In this document: positions 25,623 to 36,807 of the stretch, piece after piece | Numbering within the stretch: the first letter of the stretch is position 1 | Layout: each line of letters starts with the position of its first letter | NCBI RefSeq assembly: GCF_035918395.1 | Contig: NZ_CP142362.1 | Location: forward strand, 1,091,501 to 1,155,500 | DNA: 64,000 nt | Reading direction: 5' to 3' | Origin: Mycolicibacterium sp. ND9-15 | GTDB taxonomy: Bacteria; Actinomycetota; Actinomycetes; Mycobacteriales; Mycobacteriaceae | The notes under the pieces: generated by a model | Databases searched by the model: none | Told to the model about the DNA's origin: nothing | What the model saw: only the letters and a program-made list of their open reading frames with translations | Translations under genes and position numbers: made by a program

Positions 25623-26844
25623 GCACCATCCGCTTCTCGCGGCGGCGTGCCCGCGCTGCCGCGATCGCCGACTTGAGCCCACGGCGCTGAGCCGGTTCGA
25701 GTTCGGCGAACATGCGCTCGCTTCGGGTCTCCGGCGCATCGTCGGCGGTGTCGCGCAGGTACCTGTCCGGCAACGACAGTTTGGCGATGGTCCGCCACGT
25801 CTTGCCGTACTGCACCACGAACGAACCCGTCGTGTACGGCAGGTCGTACTTCTCGCACAACTGGCGCACCCGAAGCGAGATCTCGTAGAGGCGGTTGCTG
25901 GGCAGGTCCGGATAGAGGTGGTGTTCGATCTGGTGGCACAGGTTGCCGCTCATGAACCGCAACACGGGACCGTTCTCGAAGTTCGCGCTGCCCAGCATCT
26001 GGCGCAGGTACCACTCGCCTCTGGTCTCGCCGACCATGTCGGTCTTGGTGAATTTCTCTGCGCCGTCGGGGAAATGGCCGCAGAAGATCACCGCGTTCGA
26101 CCAGATGTTGCGGATGATGTTGGCCACCGCGTTGGCCTTCAGGGTGGACTTGTACGTCGCGCCCGGCGAGAGCGAGGTCAGCGCGGGCCAGGCCACGTAG
26201 TCCTTGACCACCTGCTGGCCCGCCTTGGCGCCGAACTCCCGCATCCGCACCAAGGTCGCCCTGCGGTCGTCGCGACCCTTGAAGATCTTGCCGATCTCGA
26301 GGTGCTGCAGCCCGACACCCCACTCGAACAGCGTCGCGAGCATGGCGTTGAAGAAGACGTTGAATACGTTGTGCGGCTTCCACTTCTGGTCGCGGGTCAC
26401 ACGCAGCAGGCCGTAACCCACGTCGTCATCCATGCCCAGGATGTTCGTGTACTTGTGATGCATGAAGTTGTGCGTGAAGCGCCAGTGCTTGGCGGCGCCG
26501 CTCATGTCCCACTCCCACGTCGAGGAGTGGATCTCGGGATCGTTCATCCAATCCCACTGGCCGTGCATGACGTTGTGGCCGATCTCCATGTTCTCGACGA
26601 TCTTGGCCACACCCAGCGTGACGGTGCCCGCCCACCAGGCGGAGCGCCGCGCGCTCGCCGCCAGCATCACCCGACCTGCCACCTCCAGCGCGCGCTGGGC
26701 CGCGATGGTGCGGCGGATATAGCGCGCATCGCGCTCACCGCGGGAGTCTTCGATGTCCTGCCGGATCGCATCCAACTCCACGGCAAGACTCTCGATGTCC
26801 GCATCGGTCAGATGCGCGAACTCGGGAACGTCGGTGATTGCCAT
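25603..26844 (-). CDS. desA3: Stearoyl-CoA delta-9 desaturase DesA3
   Basis: 413 residues from the ATG at 26844, chosen because AGGAGG lies seven bases upstream (an in-frame TTG at 26850 lies too close to it). Three His boxes of membrane di-iron desaturases are present: GHNVMHG, HNFMHHKYTN and HQIEHHLYP. Hydrophobic segments lie between the boxes. DesA3 makes oleoyl-CoA with electrons from the reductase encoded just upstream (Rv3230c type). The gene has its own operator pair at 26868-26894. Confidence 0.94.
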   Translation of the reverse strand: MAITDVPEFAHLTDADIESLAVELDAIRQDIEDSRGERDARYIRRTIAAQRALEVAGRVMLAASARRSAWWAGTVTLGVAKIVENMEIGHNVMHGQWDWMNDPEIHSSTWEWDMSGAAKHWRFTHNFMHHKYTNILGMDDDVGYGLLRVTRDQKWKPHNVFNVFFNAMLATLFEWGVGLQHLEIGKIFKGRDDRRATLVRMREFGAKAGQQVVKDYVAWPALTSLSPGATYKSTLKANAVANIIRNIWSNAVIFCGHFPDGAEKFTKTDMVGETRGEWYLRQMLGSANFENGPVLRFMSGNLCHQIEHHLYPDLPSNRLYEISLRVRQLCEKYDLPYTTGSFVVQYGKTWRTIAKLSLPDRYLRDTADDAPETRSERMFAELEPAQRRGLKSAIAAARARRREKRMVREGARL

Positions 26845-26867
26845 CGTCAAGCCTCCTCTCGCGTGCC

Positions 26868-26894
26868 TACGCTAGCGTAACCTACGAAGCCGTA
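26868..26894. promoter_or_regulatory. Tandem TACG-N4-CGTA operator upstream of desA3
   Basis: TACGCTAGCGTA (26868-26879, perfect palindrome) and TACGAAGCCGTA (26883-26894), centres 15 bases apart. The same pair with the same spacing precedes the reductase gene. Likely site of a TetR-type fatty-acid regulator bound as two dimers (inference). Confidence 0.75.
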
Positions 26895-26913
26895 AGTTAC
26901 TAGCCAGTAAACC

Positions 26914-28050
26914 TCACACATCGAGTACGCAATCGCCCGATGCCACGGAGACACAGGTCTGCACGCGGCTCCCCGGTTCGTGCTCCACACCGGTTCGCAG
27001 GTCACGGACATATCCGTCGACCAAGCCCACCACGCACGACTGGCAGATGCCCATCCGGCAGCCGAACGGCATCCGGACACCTGCCTTCTCGCCCGCCTCC
27101 ATCAGCGGGGTCGCGGCGTCCACGGTGGCGGTCTTGCCGCTGCGCGCGAACTCGACCGTGCCGCCCTGCCCGTGCGCTTGCCCCTTCAAGGACACCGCGA
27201 AGCGCTCCAGATGCAGCCGTTCGACGAGGCCGGCGTCCGACCAGGCCCGCAGGGCCGCGTCGAGCATGCCCTCGGGCCCGCACGCCCATGTCTGGCGCTC
27301 GTGCCAGTCGGGCACCTCGTCGGCCAACCGCGACAAATCCAGCCGACCTTGGCTGCGCGTCGAGCGCAGCCGCAGCCGGTAGCCGTGATGGTCGCGGGCC
27401 AACGCATCGAGCTCATCGGCGAAGAGCACATCGGATTCCGTTGGCGCCGAATGCAAGTGCACGATGTCGGTGATCTGATCGCGCCGGGCCAACGTGCGCA
27501 GCATCGACATCACGGGCGTGATGCCAGAGCCGCCCGTGAGAAACAGCACCTTCGGCGGCGCGGGGTCGGGCATCACGAAGTTGCCCTGCGGCGCGGCCAA
27601 CCGCACGACCGTGCCCGGGGCCAGGCCCTCGACGAGATGCGTCGACAGGAACCCCTCGGGCATGGCTTTGACCGTGATCGTGATGGTGCGCGCGGTTCGC
27701 GACGGCGCGGACGTCAAAGAGTACGACCGCCACCGCCAGCGACCGTCGATCTGCACACCGATCCCGATGTACTGGCCGGGCTGATAATCGAACGAGAATC
27801 CCCACCCCGGCTTGATGACCAGCGTCGCCGAGTCCTCGGTCTCGCGCCGGACGTCGAGCACCCGGCCGCGCAGTTCGCGTGCCGACCACAGCGGGTTCGC
27901 AAGCTTGAGGTAGTCGTCGGGCAGCAGTGGCGTGGTGATGCGCGTCGCGATTTTCCGCAGCGCGCCCAAGCCCGGGTGCTTGCCCTGGGCGACGGTCGGT
28001 CGCACGGTGTCGGCGACGTTGGCCGAGACCTTGACGGAGTTCTTGGCCAT
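26914..28050 (-). CDS. NADPH oxidoreductase with ferredoxin domain, electron donor of DesA3
   Basis: 378 residues. FAD-binding RSYSLTS, NAD(P)-binding GGSGITP, and a C-terminal plant-type [2Fe-2S] domain with Cys331, Cys336, Cys339 and Cys366. Matches Rv3230c, shown to reduce DesA3. The ATG has no ribosome site; a TACCGT box six bases before it, inside the operator palindrome, suggests a leaderless message under direct repressor control. desA3 follows after a 69-base spacer with a second operator. Confidence 0.93.
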   Translation of the reverse strand: MAKNSVKVSANVADTVRPTVAQGKHPGLGALRKIATRITTPLLPDDYLKLANPLWSARELRGRVLDVRRETEDSATLVIKPGWGFSFDYQPGQYIGIGVQIDGRWRWRSYSLTSAPSRTARTITITVKAMPEGFLSTHLVEGLAPGTVVRLAAPQGNFVMPDPAPPKVLFLTGGSGITPVMSMLRTLARRDQITDIVHLHSAPTESDVLFADELDALARDHHGYRLRLRSTRSQGRLDLSRLADEVPDWHERQTWACGPEGMLDAALRAWSDAGLVERLHLERFAVSLKGQAHGQGGTVEFARSGKTATVDAATPLMEAGEKAGVRMPFGCRMGICQSCVVGLVDGYVRDLRTGVEHEPGSRVQTCVSVASGDCVLDV

Positions 28051-28055
28051 GAAGC

Positions 28056-28082
28056 TACGGTACCGTAACTTACGCTGCCGTA
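28056..28082. promoter_or_regulatory. Tandem TACG-N4-CGTA operator upstream of the DesA3 reductase gene
   Basis: TACGGTACCGTA (28056-28067, perfect palindrome) and TACGCTGCCGTA (28071-28082), centres 15 bases apart, just before the start codon. The first dyad contains the probable -10. Confidence 0.75.
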
Positions 28083-28100
28083 TCTAGCTGCCCAGCAGGC

Positions 28101-28140
28101 GCGAGACTGCCTGTTTCGCGCGACGGAGGGGCAGTTTTGC
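28101..28140. terminator. Hairpin 3' of the DUF6912-type gene
   Basis: GCGAGACTGCC (28101-28111) pairs with GGCAGTTTTGC (28130-28140) over 11 bases with G-T pairs. It lies downstream of the gene ending at 28165 (minus strand) and resembles the hairpin after sahH at 50416-50471. Confidence 0.55.
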
Positions 28141-28164
28141 GTCTTTTCGCGGAGAAATCCGAGC

Positions 28165-28662
28165 TCAGAGCAGGTCGAGCAGGAACGGCAGTTCTTGCGG
28201 TGCATACCAGGCCAGGTCGTGGTCCTGCGCATCGCCGACGACGAACTCCGCGTCCTCGTCGCCGAGGTCGGCCTCATCGACGGCATCGAGGGCGGGCAGG
28301 ACCTCCGCTTCGGCCTCGGCGTTGTCGACATAGGCGGCGATGACGTCCTCGTATGCGATGGGACCGGCGAGCCGCACGACCGCATCGTCGAGATCGGGGC
28401 GGTGTGTCGCACCGCCGACGTCGGCCTCCAGCACCGCGCGCCGCGGCGGCAGTGCGCCGAGCCCGTCGCCGGCGAGCAACCGCAGCGACGCCAGCGCCGC
28501 TTCCCGTCGCGCCACCTCGGCCAGTTCTTCGTCATCACCCTCGGCGTACGACTCGCGCAGCGCGGGCGTCACCGCGAACGCCGTGCCGCTGCGGGCATGC
28601 AGCATCCCGTCAGCCACGAGCTGCTGCAGCATGGTCAGGGTCGCCGGGATGTAGACGCGCAC
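28165..28662 (-). CDS. Conserved actinobacterial hypothetical protein (Rv3231c type)
   Basis: 165 residues, very acidic (runs such as EGDDEELAEVARRE and LGDEDAEFVVGD), alpha/beta with no catalytic motif that I recognise. The N-terminus MRVYIPATLTMLQQLV is typical of the family. The GTG at 28662 follows TAATCT by six bases, so it is probably leaderless. It begins nine bases after the BCCT gene stop on the same strand. Confidence 0.82.
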   Translation of the reverse strand: MRVYIPATLTMLQQLVADGMLHARSGTAFAVTPALRESYAEGDDEELAEVARREAALASLRLLAGDGLGALPPRRAVLEADVGGATHRPDLDDAVVRLAGPIAYEDVIAAYVDNAEAEAEVLPALDAVDEADLGDEDAEFVVGDAQDHDLAWYAPQELPFLLDLL

Positions 28663-28668
28663 CAGGCG

Positions 28669-28674
28669 AGATTA
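28669..28674 (-). promoter_or_regulatory. Leaderless promoter -10 (TAATCT) of the Rv3231c-type gene
   Basis: TAATCT on the minus strand, six bases before the GTG at 28662; it overlaps the stop codon of the BCCT gene. Confidence 0.5.
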
Positions 28675-30435
28675 ACCGTCCGAGAAGTCCTGGGTCTTCT
28701 CGCTCGCCGGGTCCTTCTCCACCGAGATGATGAAGTCGTCGCCGTGTGCGGTGACGCCTTGGATGACCGCGCTGTCGACGGCTTCCGCCGCGTACTGTCG
28801 GCGGACCATCAACGGGTCGCGACGCAGATCGCGCACCAACGCCACTGCCATGCCGACCATCACGACCACAAACGGCAGCGCGGCGATGATCGTGATGGTC
28901 TGCAGCCCGGTCAGGGCGTCCTCCCCGCCGACCAGCAGCATCACCGCCGCGACGGCGCCCGTCGCAACGCCCCAGAAAATCACCGTCCCCCTGCCGGGCC
29001 TGATGGTGCCGCGTTCGGACAGCGAGCCCATCACCACCGACGCGGCGTCCGCGCCGGAGACGAAGAAGATCGCCACCAGCAGCATCACCAACACGCTGGC
29101 GACGGTGGCGATCGGGTACCGGTCGAGCAGCCCGAACAGCTGGGCCTCGATGCTGCTCTCGCCCGCGAGGTCCACCCCGCCCTGTTGTACTCGGATCGCC
29201 GAACCTCCGAACACCGAAAACCACACCAGCGACACCAGGCTCGGCACCAACAGCACACCGGTGACGAACTGACGGATGGTGCGCCCCCGCGAGATTCGCG
29301 CGATGAACATCCCGACGAACGGCGTCCACGACACCCACCAGGCCCAGTAGAAGATCGTCCACGACCGCAGCCACACATTGACATCGGAACCCTCGGCGCC
29401 GGTGCGCGCCGACATCATCGCGAGGTCTGCCAGGTAGCTACCCAGAGATGTCGGTAACAGGTTCAGGATGAAAACCGTTGGCCCGACGACGAATACGAAC
29501 GCGGCGAGCAGGACCGCCAGCACCATGTTGATGTTGGACAGCCACTGGATGCCGCGCGCGACGCCCGAGACCGCCGAGAGCACGAACGCCACCGTCAGCA
29601 CGGTGATGATGACCACCAGGATCGTGTTGCCGGTTCCCCCGATACCACCGACGATCTGCAGACCGCTGCGGATCTGCAACGCACCCAAGCCGAGCGACGC
29701 GGCCGAGCCGAACAGCGTGGCGAAGATCGCCAACATGTCGATGACCTTGCCCCACGGCCCGTTCGCGCGCGACCCCAGCAGCGGTTCGAAGGCCGCGCTG
29801 ATCAACTGCAGCCGACCCTTGCGGTAAACGCCGTAGGCGATTGCCAGGCCCACGACCGCGTAGATCGCCCACGGGTGCAGCGTCCAGTGGAACAGCGTGG
29901 TGGCCATCGCGGTCTGGACGGCCTCCGGGTTGCCCTCCTCGCCGGTGCCGGGTGGCGGCGTCGCGAAGTGGGACAGCGGTTCGGCCACCCCGAAGAACAT
30001 CAACCCGATACCCATGCCGGCGCTGAACATCATCGCTACCCACGACACCCCGTGAAATTCGGGTTCCTCGTCGTCTCGCCCCAGCGGAATCGCGCCGAAC
30101 CGGCCGATGGCCAGCCACAGAATGAAGACCACGAAGCCGGAGCCTGTCAGCACGAACAGCCACCCGGTGTTGTCCATCACCCAGGTCAGCGCACTGCCCG
30201 ACGCCGAGGCCAGCGATCGAGTGCTGACGAAGCCCCAGGTCAGAAACCCGATCGCGACGGCCGCGGTAACCCCGAAGACAATCCAGTCCACGCCGCGCGA
30301 GCGAGTGAGGAAAGCATCCCGCGGCGGCTGATCGAGCACCGGGTGGGGCACGACGTCATCGGTGGGCGATTTCAGCGCCCGCCGCGTCGCGGCCTTGGCC
30401 TTTGCCGTCGTCTCGTTCTCTGCGCTTGTGGCCAT
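28672..30435 (-). CDS. BCCT-family transporter (betaine/choline/carnitine type)
   Basis: 587 residues from the ATG at 30435 (an in-frame TTG at 30474 is possible). Twelve membrane segments fit the LeuT fold, with the family signature WTIFYWAWWVSWTPFVGMF followed by ARISRGRT, and the Gly-rich AGMGIGLMFFGVAEP in helix 3 that governs ion coupling. The charged N- and C-termini could sense osmotic strength as in BetP. I do not recall a BCCT gene here in M. tuberculosis (its betP is elsewhere). Confidence 0.92.
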   Translation of the reverse strand: MATSAENETTAKAKAATRRALKSPTDDVVPHPVLDQPPRDAFLTRSRGVDWIVFGVTAAVAIGFLTWGFVSTRSLASASGSALTWVMDNTGWLFVLTGSGFVVFILWLAIGRFGAIPLGRDDEEPEFHGVSWVAMMFSAGMGIGLMFFGVAEPLSHFATPPPGTGEEGNPEAVQTAMATTLFHWTLHPWAIYAVVGLAIAYGVYRKGRLQLISAAFEPLLGSRANGPWGKVIDMLAIFATLFGSAASLGLGALQIRSGLQIVGGIGGTGNTILVVIITVLTVAFVLSAVSGVARGIQWLSNINMVLAVLLAAFVFVVGPTVFILNLLPTSLGSYLADLAMMSARTGAEGSDVNVWLRSWTIFYWAWWVSWTPFVGMFIARISRGRTIRQFVTGVLLVPSLVSLVWFSVFGGSAIRVQQGGVDLAGESSIEAQLFGLLDRYPIATVASVLVMLLVAIFFVSGADAASVVMGSLSERGTIRPGRGTVIFWGVATGAVAAVMLLVGGEDALTGLQTITIIAALPFVVVMVGMAVALVRDLRRDPLMVRRQYAAEAVDSAVIQGVTAHGDDFIISVEKDPASEKTQDFSDG

Positions 30436-30496
30436 GGCGAGCCAATTCGACCCCGCTGGCCGTGAGCCAGTCAATCCAGCAAACGCACAGATCGAA

Positions 30497-31906
30497 TCAC
30501 TGCGCGGCCTCCAACAGTTCTTCCAGTGATTCGCGCAGCAAGCTGGGCAAAACGTCGACGTCGCTCATCGCATCGCGGTCGGCGTTCACCCCGAAATAGA
30601 CCATGCCGTTGTAGGACGTCACGCCGAGCGCCAGAACCTGGTTGCTCAGCAACGGCGGCACCGCATAGGTCTCCAGCAGCTTGGCGCCGGCGATGTACAT
30701 CTGATGCTGCGCGCCGGGCACATTGGTGATCAACAGGTTGAACTGGCGGGCGGAGAACGTCGTCGCCACCCGGATGCCCATGGCGTGCAGGGTCGGCGGC
30801 CCGAACCCGGACAGGGTCACGATGGTCCTGGCGTCGACCAGGCTGGCGGCGGTGGACGCCGATTCGGTGGCGTGCGCGATTTGCGACAGCCGCACGACGG
30901 GATTGCGCTCGCCGACGGGAAGGTCGACCAGAAACGGGGTCACCTCGCTGATGGCCTGGCCGGGGCCGGCGGCGTCGAGTTCGGCGTCCGGATACACCGA
31001 CATCGGCGCCATCGCCCGCACCCTCGTCGTCGCCGTCACCGGCTCACCGCGCGACATCAGCCAGTTGCGTAAGGCACCGGCCACCACCGCCAGCACGACG
31101 TCGTTGACGTCGCAGTCGTAGCGGGCCCGCACCATGCGGAAGTCCTCGAGTCGCCCCCTGGCGACGGTGAACCGCCTATTACGCGAGACGGTGGTGTTCA
31201 GCGGACTGCTCGGTGCGGTGCCGCGGGCGACCGTGCGGGCCACTTCGAGGAACCGGCGTCCCATGTCGACCAACTGGCCCGCGTTCGTGGCGATGTCGAT
31301 GACGGCGGAGCGGACCGCACCGAGCTGCTCTGCCGGGCGCATGATCCACTCGCCGACGGCGCCGAGCAGCAACTGCCGATCGCTGGGCTCGCGCACCGGA
31401 ATCCAAATGTCCTCGCCGAACTCCGGCGGCTTCTGGGTGCGGTCGGCGATGACGTGGCCGATCTCCAAGGCCGTCATTCCGTTCACCAACGCCTGGTGCG
31501 TCTTGGTGTAGATCGCGATGCGGTTCTTGGCAAGGCCCTCGATCAGGTACATCTCCCAGAGCGGCCGCGATTTGTCCAGCGGCCGCGATCCCAGCCGGGC
31601 GATGAGCTCGTGCAGTTGGGCGTCGCTGCCCGGAGACGGCAACGCCGACCGGCGGACGTGGTAGGTGATGTCGAAGTCGCGATCGTCCACCCACACCGGA
31701 CGCGCCAGGCCCAACGGCACCTCGCGGACCTTCTGGCGGTAGCGCGGTATCTGAGGCAGCCGTTGTTCGACCGTGGCCAGCAGGGTTTCATAGCTCAGCC
31801 CGCTGCGCGGTTTGCGCAGAATCGACAGCGACCCCACATACATTGGGGTCGACGTGTTCTCCAGGTGATAGAACGACGCGTCCGCCGCCGACAACCGGGT
31901 GACCAT
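30497..31906 (-). CDS. WS/DGAT-like acyltransferase with altered active site (Tgs3-like)
   Basis: 469 residues. The family N-terminus MVTRLSAADASFYHLEN, the PLWEMYLIEGL motif and the NVPG C-terminal motif are present. The catalytic HHxxxDG reads HQALVNG (His137, Gln138, Asn142, Gly143), so the second His and the Asp are replaced. Triacylglycerol or wax ester synthesis is therefore doubtful. Position next to Rv3235-type gene matches the Rv3233c/Rv3234c (tgs3) site, where the M. tuberculosis gene is split. Confidence 0.85.
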   Translation of the reverse strand: MVTRLSAADASFYHLENTSTPMYVGSLSILRKPRSGLSYETLLATVEQRLPQIPRYRQKVREVPLGLARPVWVDDRDFDITYHVRRSALPSPGSDAQLHELIARLGSRPLDKSRPLWEMYLIEGLAKNRIAIYTKTHQALVNGMTALEIGHVIADRTQKPPEFGEDIWIPVREPSDRQLLLGAVGEWIMRPAEQLGAVRSAVIDIATNAGQLVDMGRRFLEVARTVARGTAPSSPLNTTVSRNRRFTVARGRLEDFRMVRARYDCDVNDVVLAVVAGALRNWLMSRGEPVTATTRVRAMAPMSVYPDAELDAAGPGQAISEVTPFLVDLPVGERNPVVRLSQIAHATESASTAASLVDARTIVTLSGFGPPTLHAMGIRVATTFSARQFNLLITNVPGAQHQMYIAGAKLLETYAVPPLLSNQVLALGVTSYNGMVYFGVNADRDAMSDVDVLPSLLRESLEELLEAAQ

Positions 31907-32129
31907 CGCGACGCCTACCCTCCCCTGTACCTTCCGCGGTCCCACCGCGTGTGCCGAGACTCCGCCACGCTATAGCCCAACGCTGTGGATGCGCAGCGCG
32001 GGTGCGTCCGGGGTGGCGGGTGGGGTGAAACTCGGTGCACCTGAGCCCGCGCAAACCGTGGGATCATGGTGGGGTCTGTCCCTCTCCAGCAGACGCGTCC
32101 CGTCTCGTCGAGTAGCTGGAGAGCCTGTT

Positions 32130-32654
32130 GTGACACCATCCCGCAGCCCTGCCGAAACAGCCCCAACCGCGTTGGTGGCGCCCGTCATCGACTGCGAACC
32201 GCCACCCGTCGGCGTCGGCGCGTGTCCGCCGCCGACCCCGAAAACCCTGCACCGCCGGCCTTCCGGCGGGCAGGGCGCCGGCGTGCGGTCCGGACACCTT
32301 CCCCGGCCGGTGGCGGTTGCGCCCGTCGGGGAACCGGCACCGTCGCCGGCAGCCGTCGCTTTCGCCGACGCGGCGTTGCGTCGCGTCCTCGAGGTGATCG
32401 ACCGGCGCCGCCCCATTGCGCAGTTGCGCCCGCTGCTGGCCCCGGCGCTGACCGACACCGTCCTCGAGATGACCGGTCACCAGCATTCCGCAGCCGCCAC
32501 CCTGCGCCGCGTCCGGTTACGGATGGTCGACGACGACGGTCCGGCCGCCGAAGTGTTCGGCGCCTACAGCCGCGGACGGCGCATCCGGGCGATCGCGGCG
32601 CGGATCGCGCTCGAGGGCGAACGCTGGCGCATCGTCGCGCTGCAGATCGGTTGA
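32130..32654 (+). CDS. Rv3235-family protein
   Basis: 174 residues from the GTG at 32130, which has GGAGAG six bases upstream; the frame is open further upstream but without a better start. The N-terminal 80 residues are Pro/Ala-rich and probably disordered; the C-terminal half is a compact alpha/beta domain (RVRLRMVDDDGPAAEVFGAY ... ERWRIVALQIG) characteristic of the actinobacterial Rv3235 family. This domain is often encoded near secA1; its function is not known. Confidence 0.75.
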   Translation: MTPSRSPAETAPTALVAPVIDCEPPPVGVGACPPPTPKTLHRRPSGGQGAGVRSGHLPRPVAVAPVGEPAPSPAAVAFADAALRRVLEVIDRRRPIAQLRPLLAPALTDTVLEMTGHQHSAAATLRRVRLRMVDDDGPAAEVFGAYSRGRRIRAIAARIALEGERWRIVALQIG

Positions 32655-32686
32655 GCGCTGGCGTGCTCATCATGGAAGGAAACACC

Positions 32687-32850
32687 GTGAGCGTGCAGCG
32701 CGTCATCAACGCGCCCGTAACGCTGGTGCGCGAAACGTGGGACGTCTCCGAGGACCGGCAACGCCTCATCCTCACGGCGGGCGCGATGCCCAGACAGATC
32801 GAGGACGGGATGCGGGCCACCCTCGAACGCATCGCCGCGCTCGTCGAGCC

Positions 32851-32854
<4 letters not shown>
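32687..32854 (+). pseudogene. 55-residue remnant of an SRPBCC-family protein with in-frame internal deletion
   Basis: GTG at 32687 has GGAAGGA six bases upstream. The product begins MSVQRVINAP, typical of the N-terminal strand of SRPBCC (polyketide cyclase-like) proteins, then jumps to a C-terminal segment ETWDVSED ... EDGMRATLERIAALVE typical of the last helix. About 80 middle residues are missing, yet start, frame and stop are kept. The stop overlaps the secA1 stop on the other strand. Whether the micro-protein is made is unknown. Confidence 0.6.
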
Positions 32855-35691
<2,837 letters not shown>

Positions 35692-35730
35692 GCTAGTTCC
35701 CCTATGGGTTGGAAGTCTTGAGCTCAACCC

Positions 35731-35736
35731 ATGGTA
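35731..35736 (-). promoter_or_regulatory. Candidate -10 (TACCAT) of secA1
   Basis: TACCAT on the minus strand predicts a transcript start near 35724. The leader then holds GGGTTG/CAACCC arms and the palindrome TTGAGCTCAA (35718-35727), and GGGGAA before the GTG. Confidence 0.45.
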
Positions 35737-35778
35737 AGTGACATGCGGCCGGACCCGGGCCGAGCTACGTCGTACCAG

Positions 35779-35876
35779 GCCGAATCAGGCCACCCGGCTC
35801 AAGCGAGCCGAATCAAGCCACCCGGCTCAAGCGAGCCGAATCAGGCCACCCGGCTCAAGCGAGCCGAATCAAGCCA
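35779..35876. repeat. 28-bp tandem hairpin array at the hpf 3' end
   Basis: Units at 35779-35806, 35807-35834 and 35835-35862 plus a half unit to 35876, identical except for one G/A site. Each contains CGGCTCAAGCGAGCCG, a perfect 6-base stem with four-base loop across the unit boundary. The hpf stop codon lies in unit 3. The array stands between hpf and the secA1 promoter. Confidence 0.92.
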
Positions 35877-36520
35877 TAGTCGTAGGCGTGCCTGCGGTAG
35901 ACCACGCACGGCCGGTCGGACTCCTTGTCGTGGAAGAGGAAGAAGTCGTGGCCGACCAATTCCATCTGCGACAGCGCGTCGTCGACAGTCATGGGCGTGG
36001 CCGGGTGCTCCTTGACTCGCACGATCCGCCCGGGTTCGTGATCGTCGAGGACGGCGCCGTCGTGCTCGGACGGTGTCGCGTCCGACGGATCGGGCGGCGG
36101 GGTGACGGCGGTGGCCCTGGCGACCGACACCGGGGTCTTGTCGCCGTAGTGGATCTTTCGCCGGTCACGCGCGCGGCGCAACCGCTCGGAGAGCTTGTCG
36201 ACAGCCGACTCCATCGCGGCATAGAAGCTGTCCGCGCACGCCTCGGCACGTACGACCGGGCCGCGGCCGCGGGCGGTGATCTCCACATGCTGACAGTTCT
36301 TGCGCTGACGTCGGTTGCGCTCGTGGTCGAGTTCGACGTCGAACAGGTGGATGGTGCGGTCGAATCGTTCCAGGCGTGACAGTTTCTCTGCGACGTAGGT
36401 GCGGAAGTGGTCGGGGATCTCGACGTTGCGGCCGGTGACCGCAACCTCGGCCCGCGTTTGGGGTTCGGACGTCTCGTCCTCGATCACCGTCGTTCGGGGG
36501 TCCGCGGATTGGCTTGACAT
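35855..36520 (-). CDS. hpf: Long ribosome hibernation-promoting factor (HPF/MPY)
   Basis: 221 residues from the ATG at 36520. The N-terminal domain (about 20-120) is the 30S-binding HPF/YfiA fold with VAVTGRNVEIPDHFRTYVAEKL; a Pro/Asp linker follows; the C-terminal domain (about 160-221) ends YRRHAYDYGLIRLA, the dimerising tail of long HPF. It stabilises inactive ribosomes in starvation; the mycobacterial protein is Rv3241c. The last six codons and stop lie in the 28-bp repeat array. Confidence 0.93.
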   Translation of the reverse strand: MSSQSADPRTTVIEDETSEPQTRAEVAVTGRNVEIPDHFRTYVAEKLSRLERFDRTIHLFDVELDHERNRRQRKNCQHVEITARGRGPVVRAEACADSFYAAMESAVDKLSERLRRARDRRKIHYGDKTPVSVARATAVTPPPDPSDATPSEHDGAVLDDHEPGRIVRVKEHPATPMTVDDALSQMELVGHDFFLFHDKESDRPCVVYRRHAYDYGLIRLA

Positions 36521-36554
36521 GCTTGGCAACTCGTTTCTTCGGCGTCCGCACGCG

Positions 36555-36647
36555 TCAGCGTGCCCGGGTTGTCATGGAAACCGCACCGACGGCGCTTGCA
36601 TGTCTCGCCGCTCGCCGGTGCAAGGTGTCGTCTACTCACCTCCTACC
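36555..36647 (-). other. hpf leader with ribosome-site-like AGGAGGTGA and two tiny ORFs
   Basis: Minus-strand GTAGGAGGTGAGTAG (36647-36633) is an almost complete match to the 16S anti-Shine-Dalgarno but has no start codon at normal distance. Downstream lie two overlapping mini-ORFs, MQAPSVRFP (36601-36572) and MTTRAR (36575-36555), before hpf. The spacer 36521-36807 also has a CCGTGA/TCACGG stem at 36685-36701. No other gene seen. Confidence 0.35.
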
Positions 36648-36807
36648 GCGTCGGCGATGCTGGCGCTTCGGATCTGAGCGCCGGCCGTGAGTCATTCACG
36701 GGTGTTGCAGCCGACGGTAGCCGCGTTCACCCGGTAGTGCCAGCGAATCCGCCGACCTGTTTTCAGTTCTTCACATCGGTCTGATACGGCAGCGTTCGCG
36801 GCCGTGG

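Noticed and set aside
35779..35876. Short tandem array considered as CRISPR
   Set aside because: Units are contiguous with no unique spacers, and there are no cas genes; it is a simple tandem repeat.
35738..36379. Plus-strand frame reading through the 28-bp repeats with a repeating peptide
   Set aside because: The peptide repeats only mirror the DNA array and the frame runs antisense to hpf.
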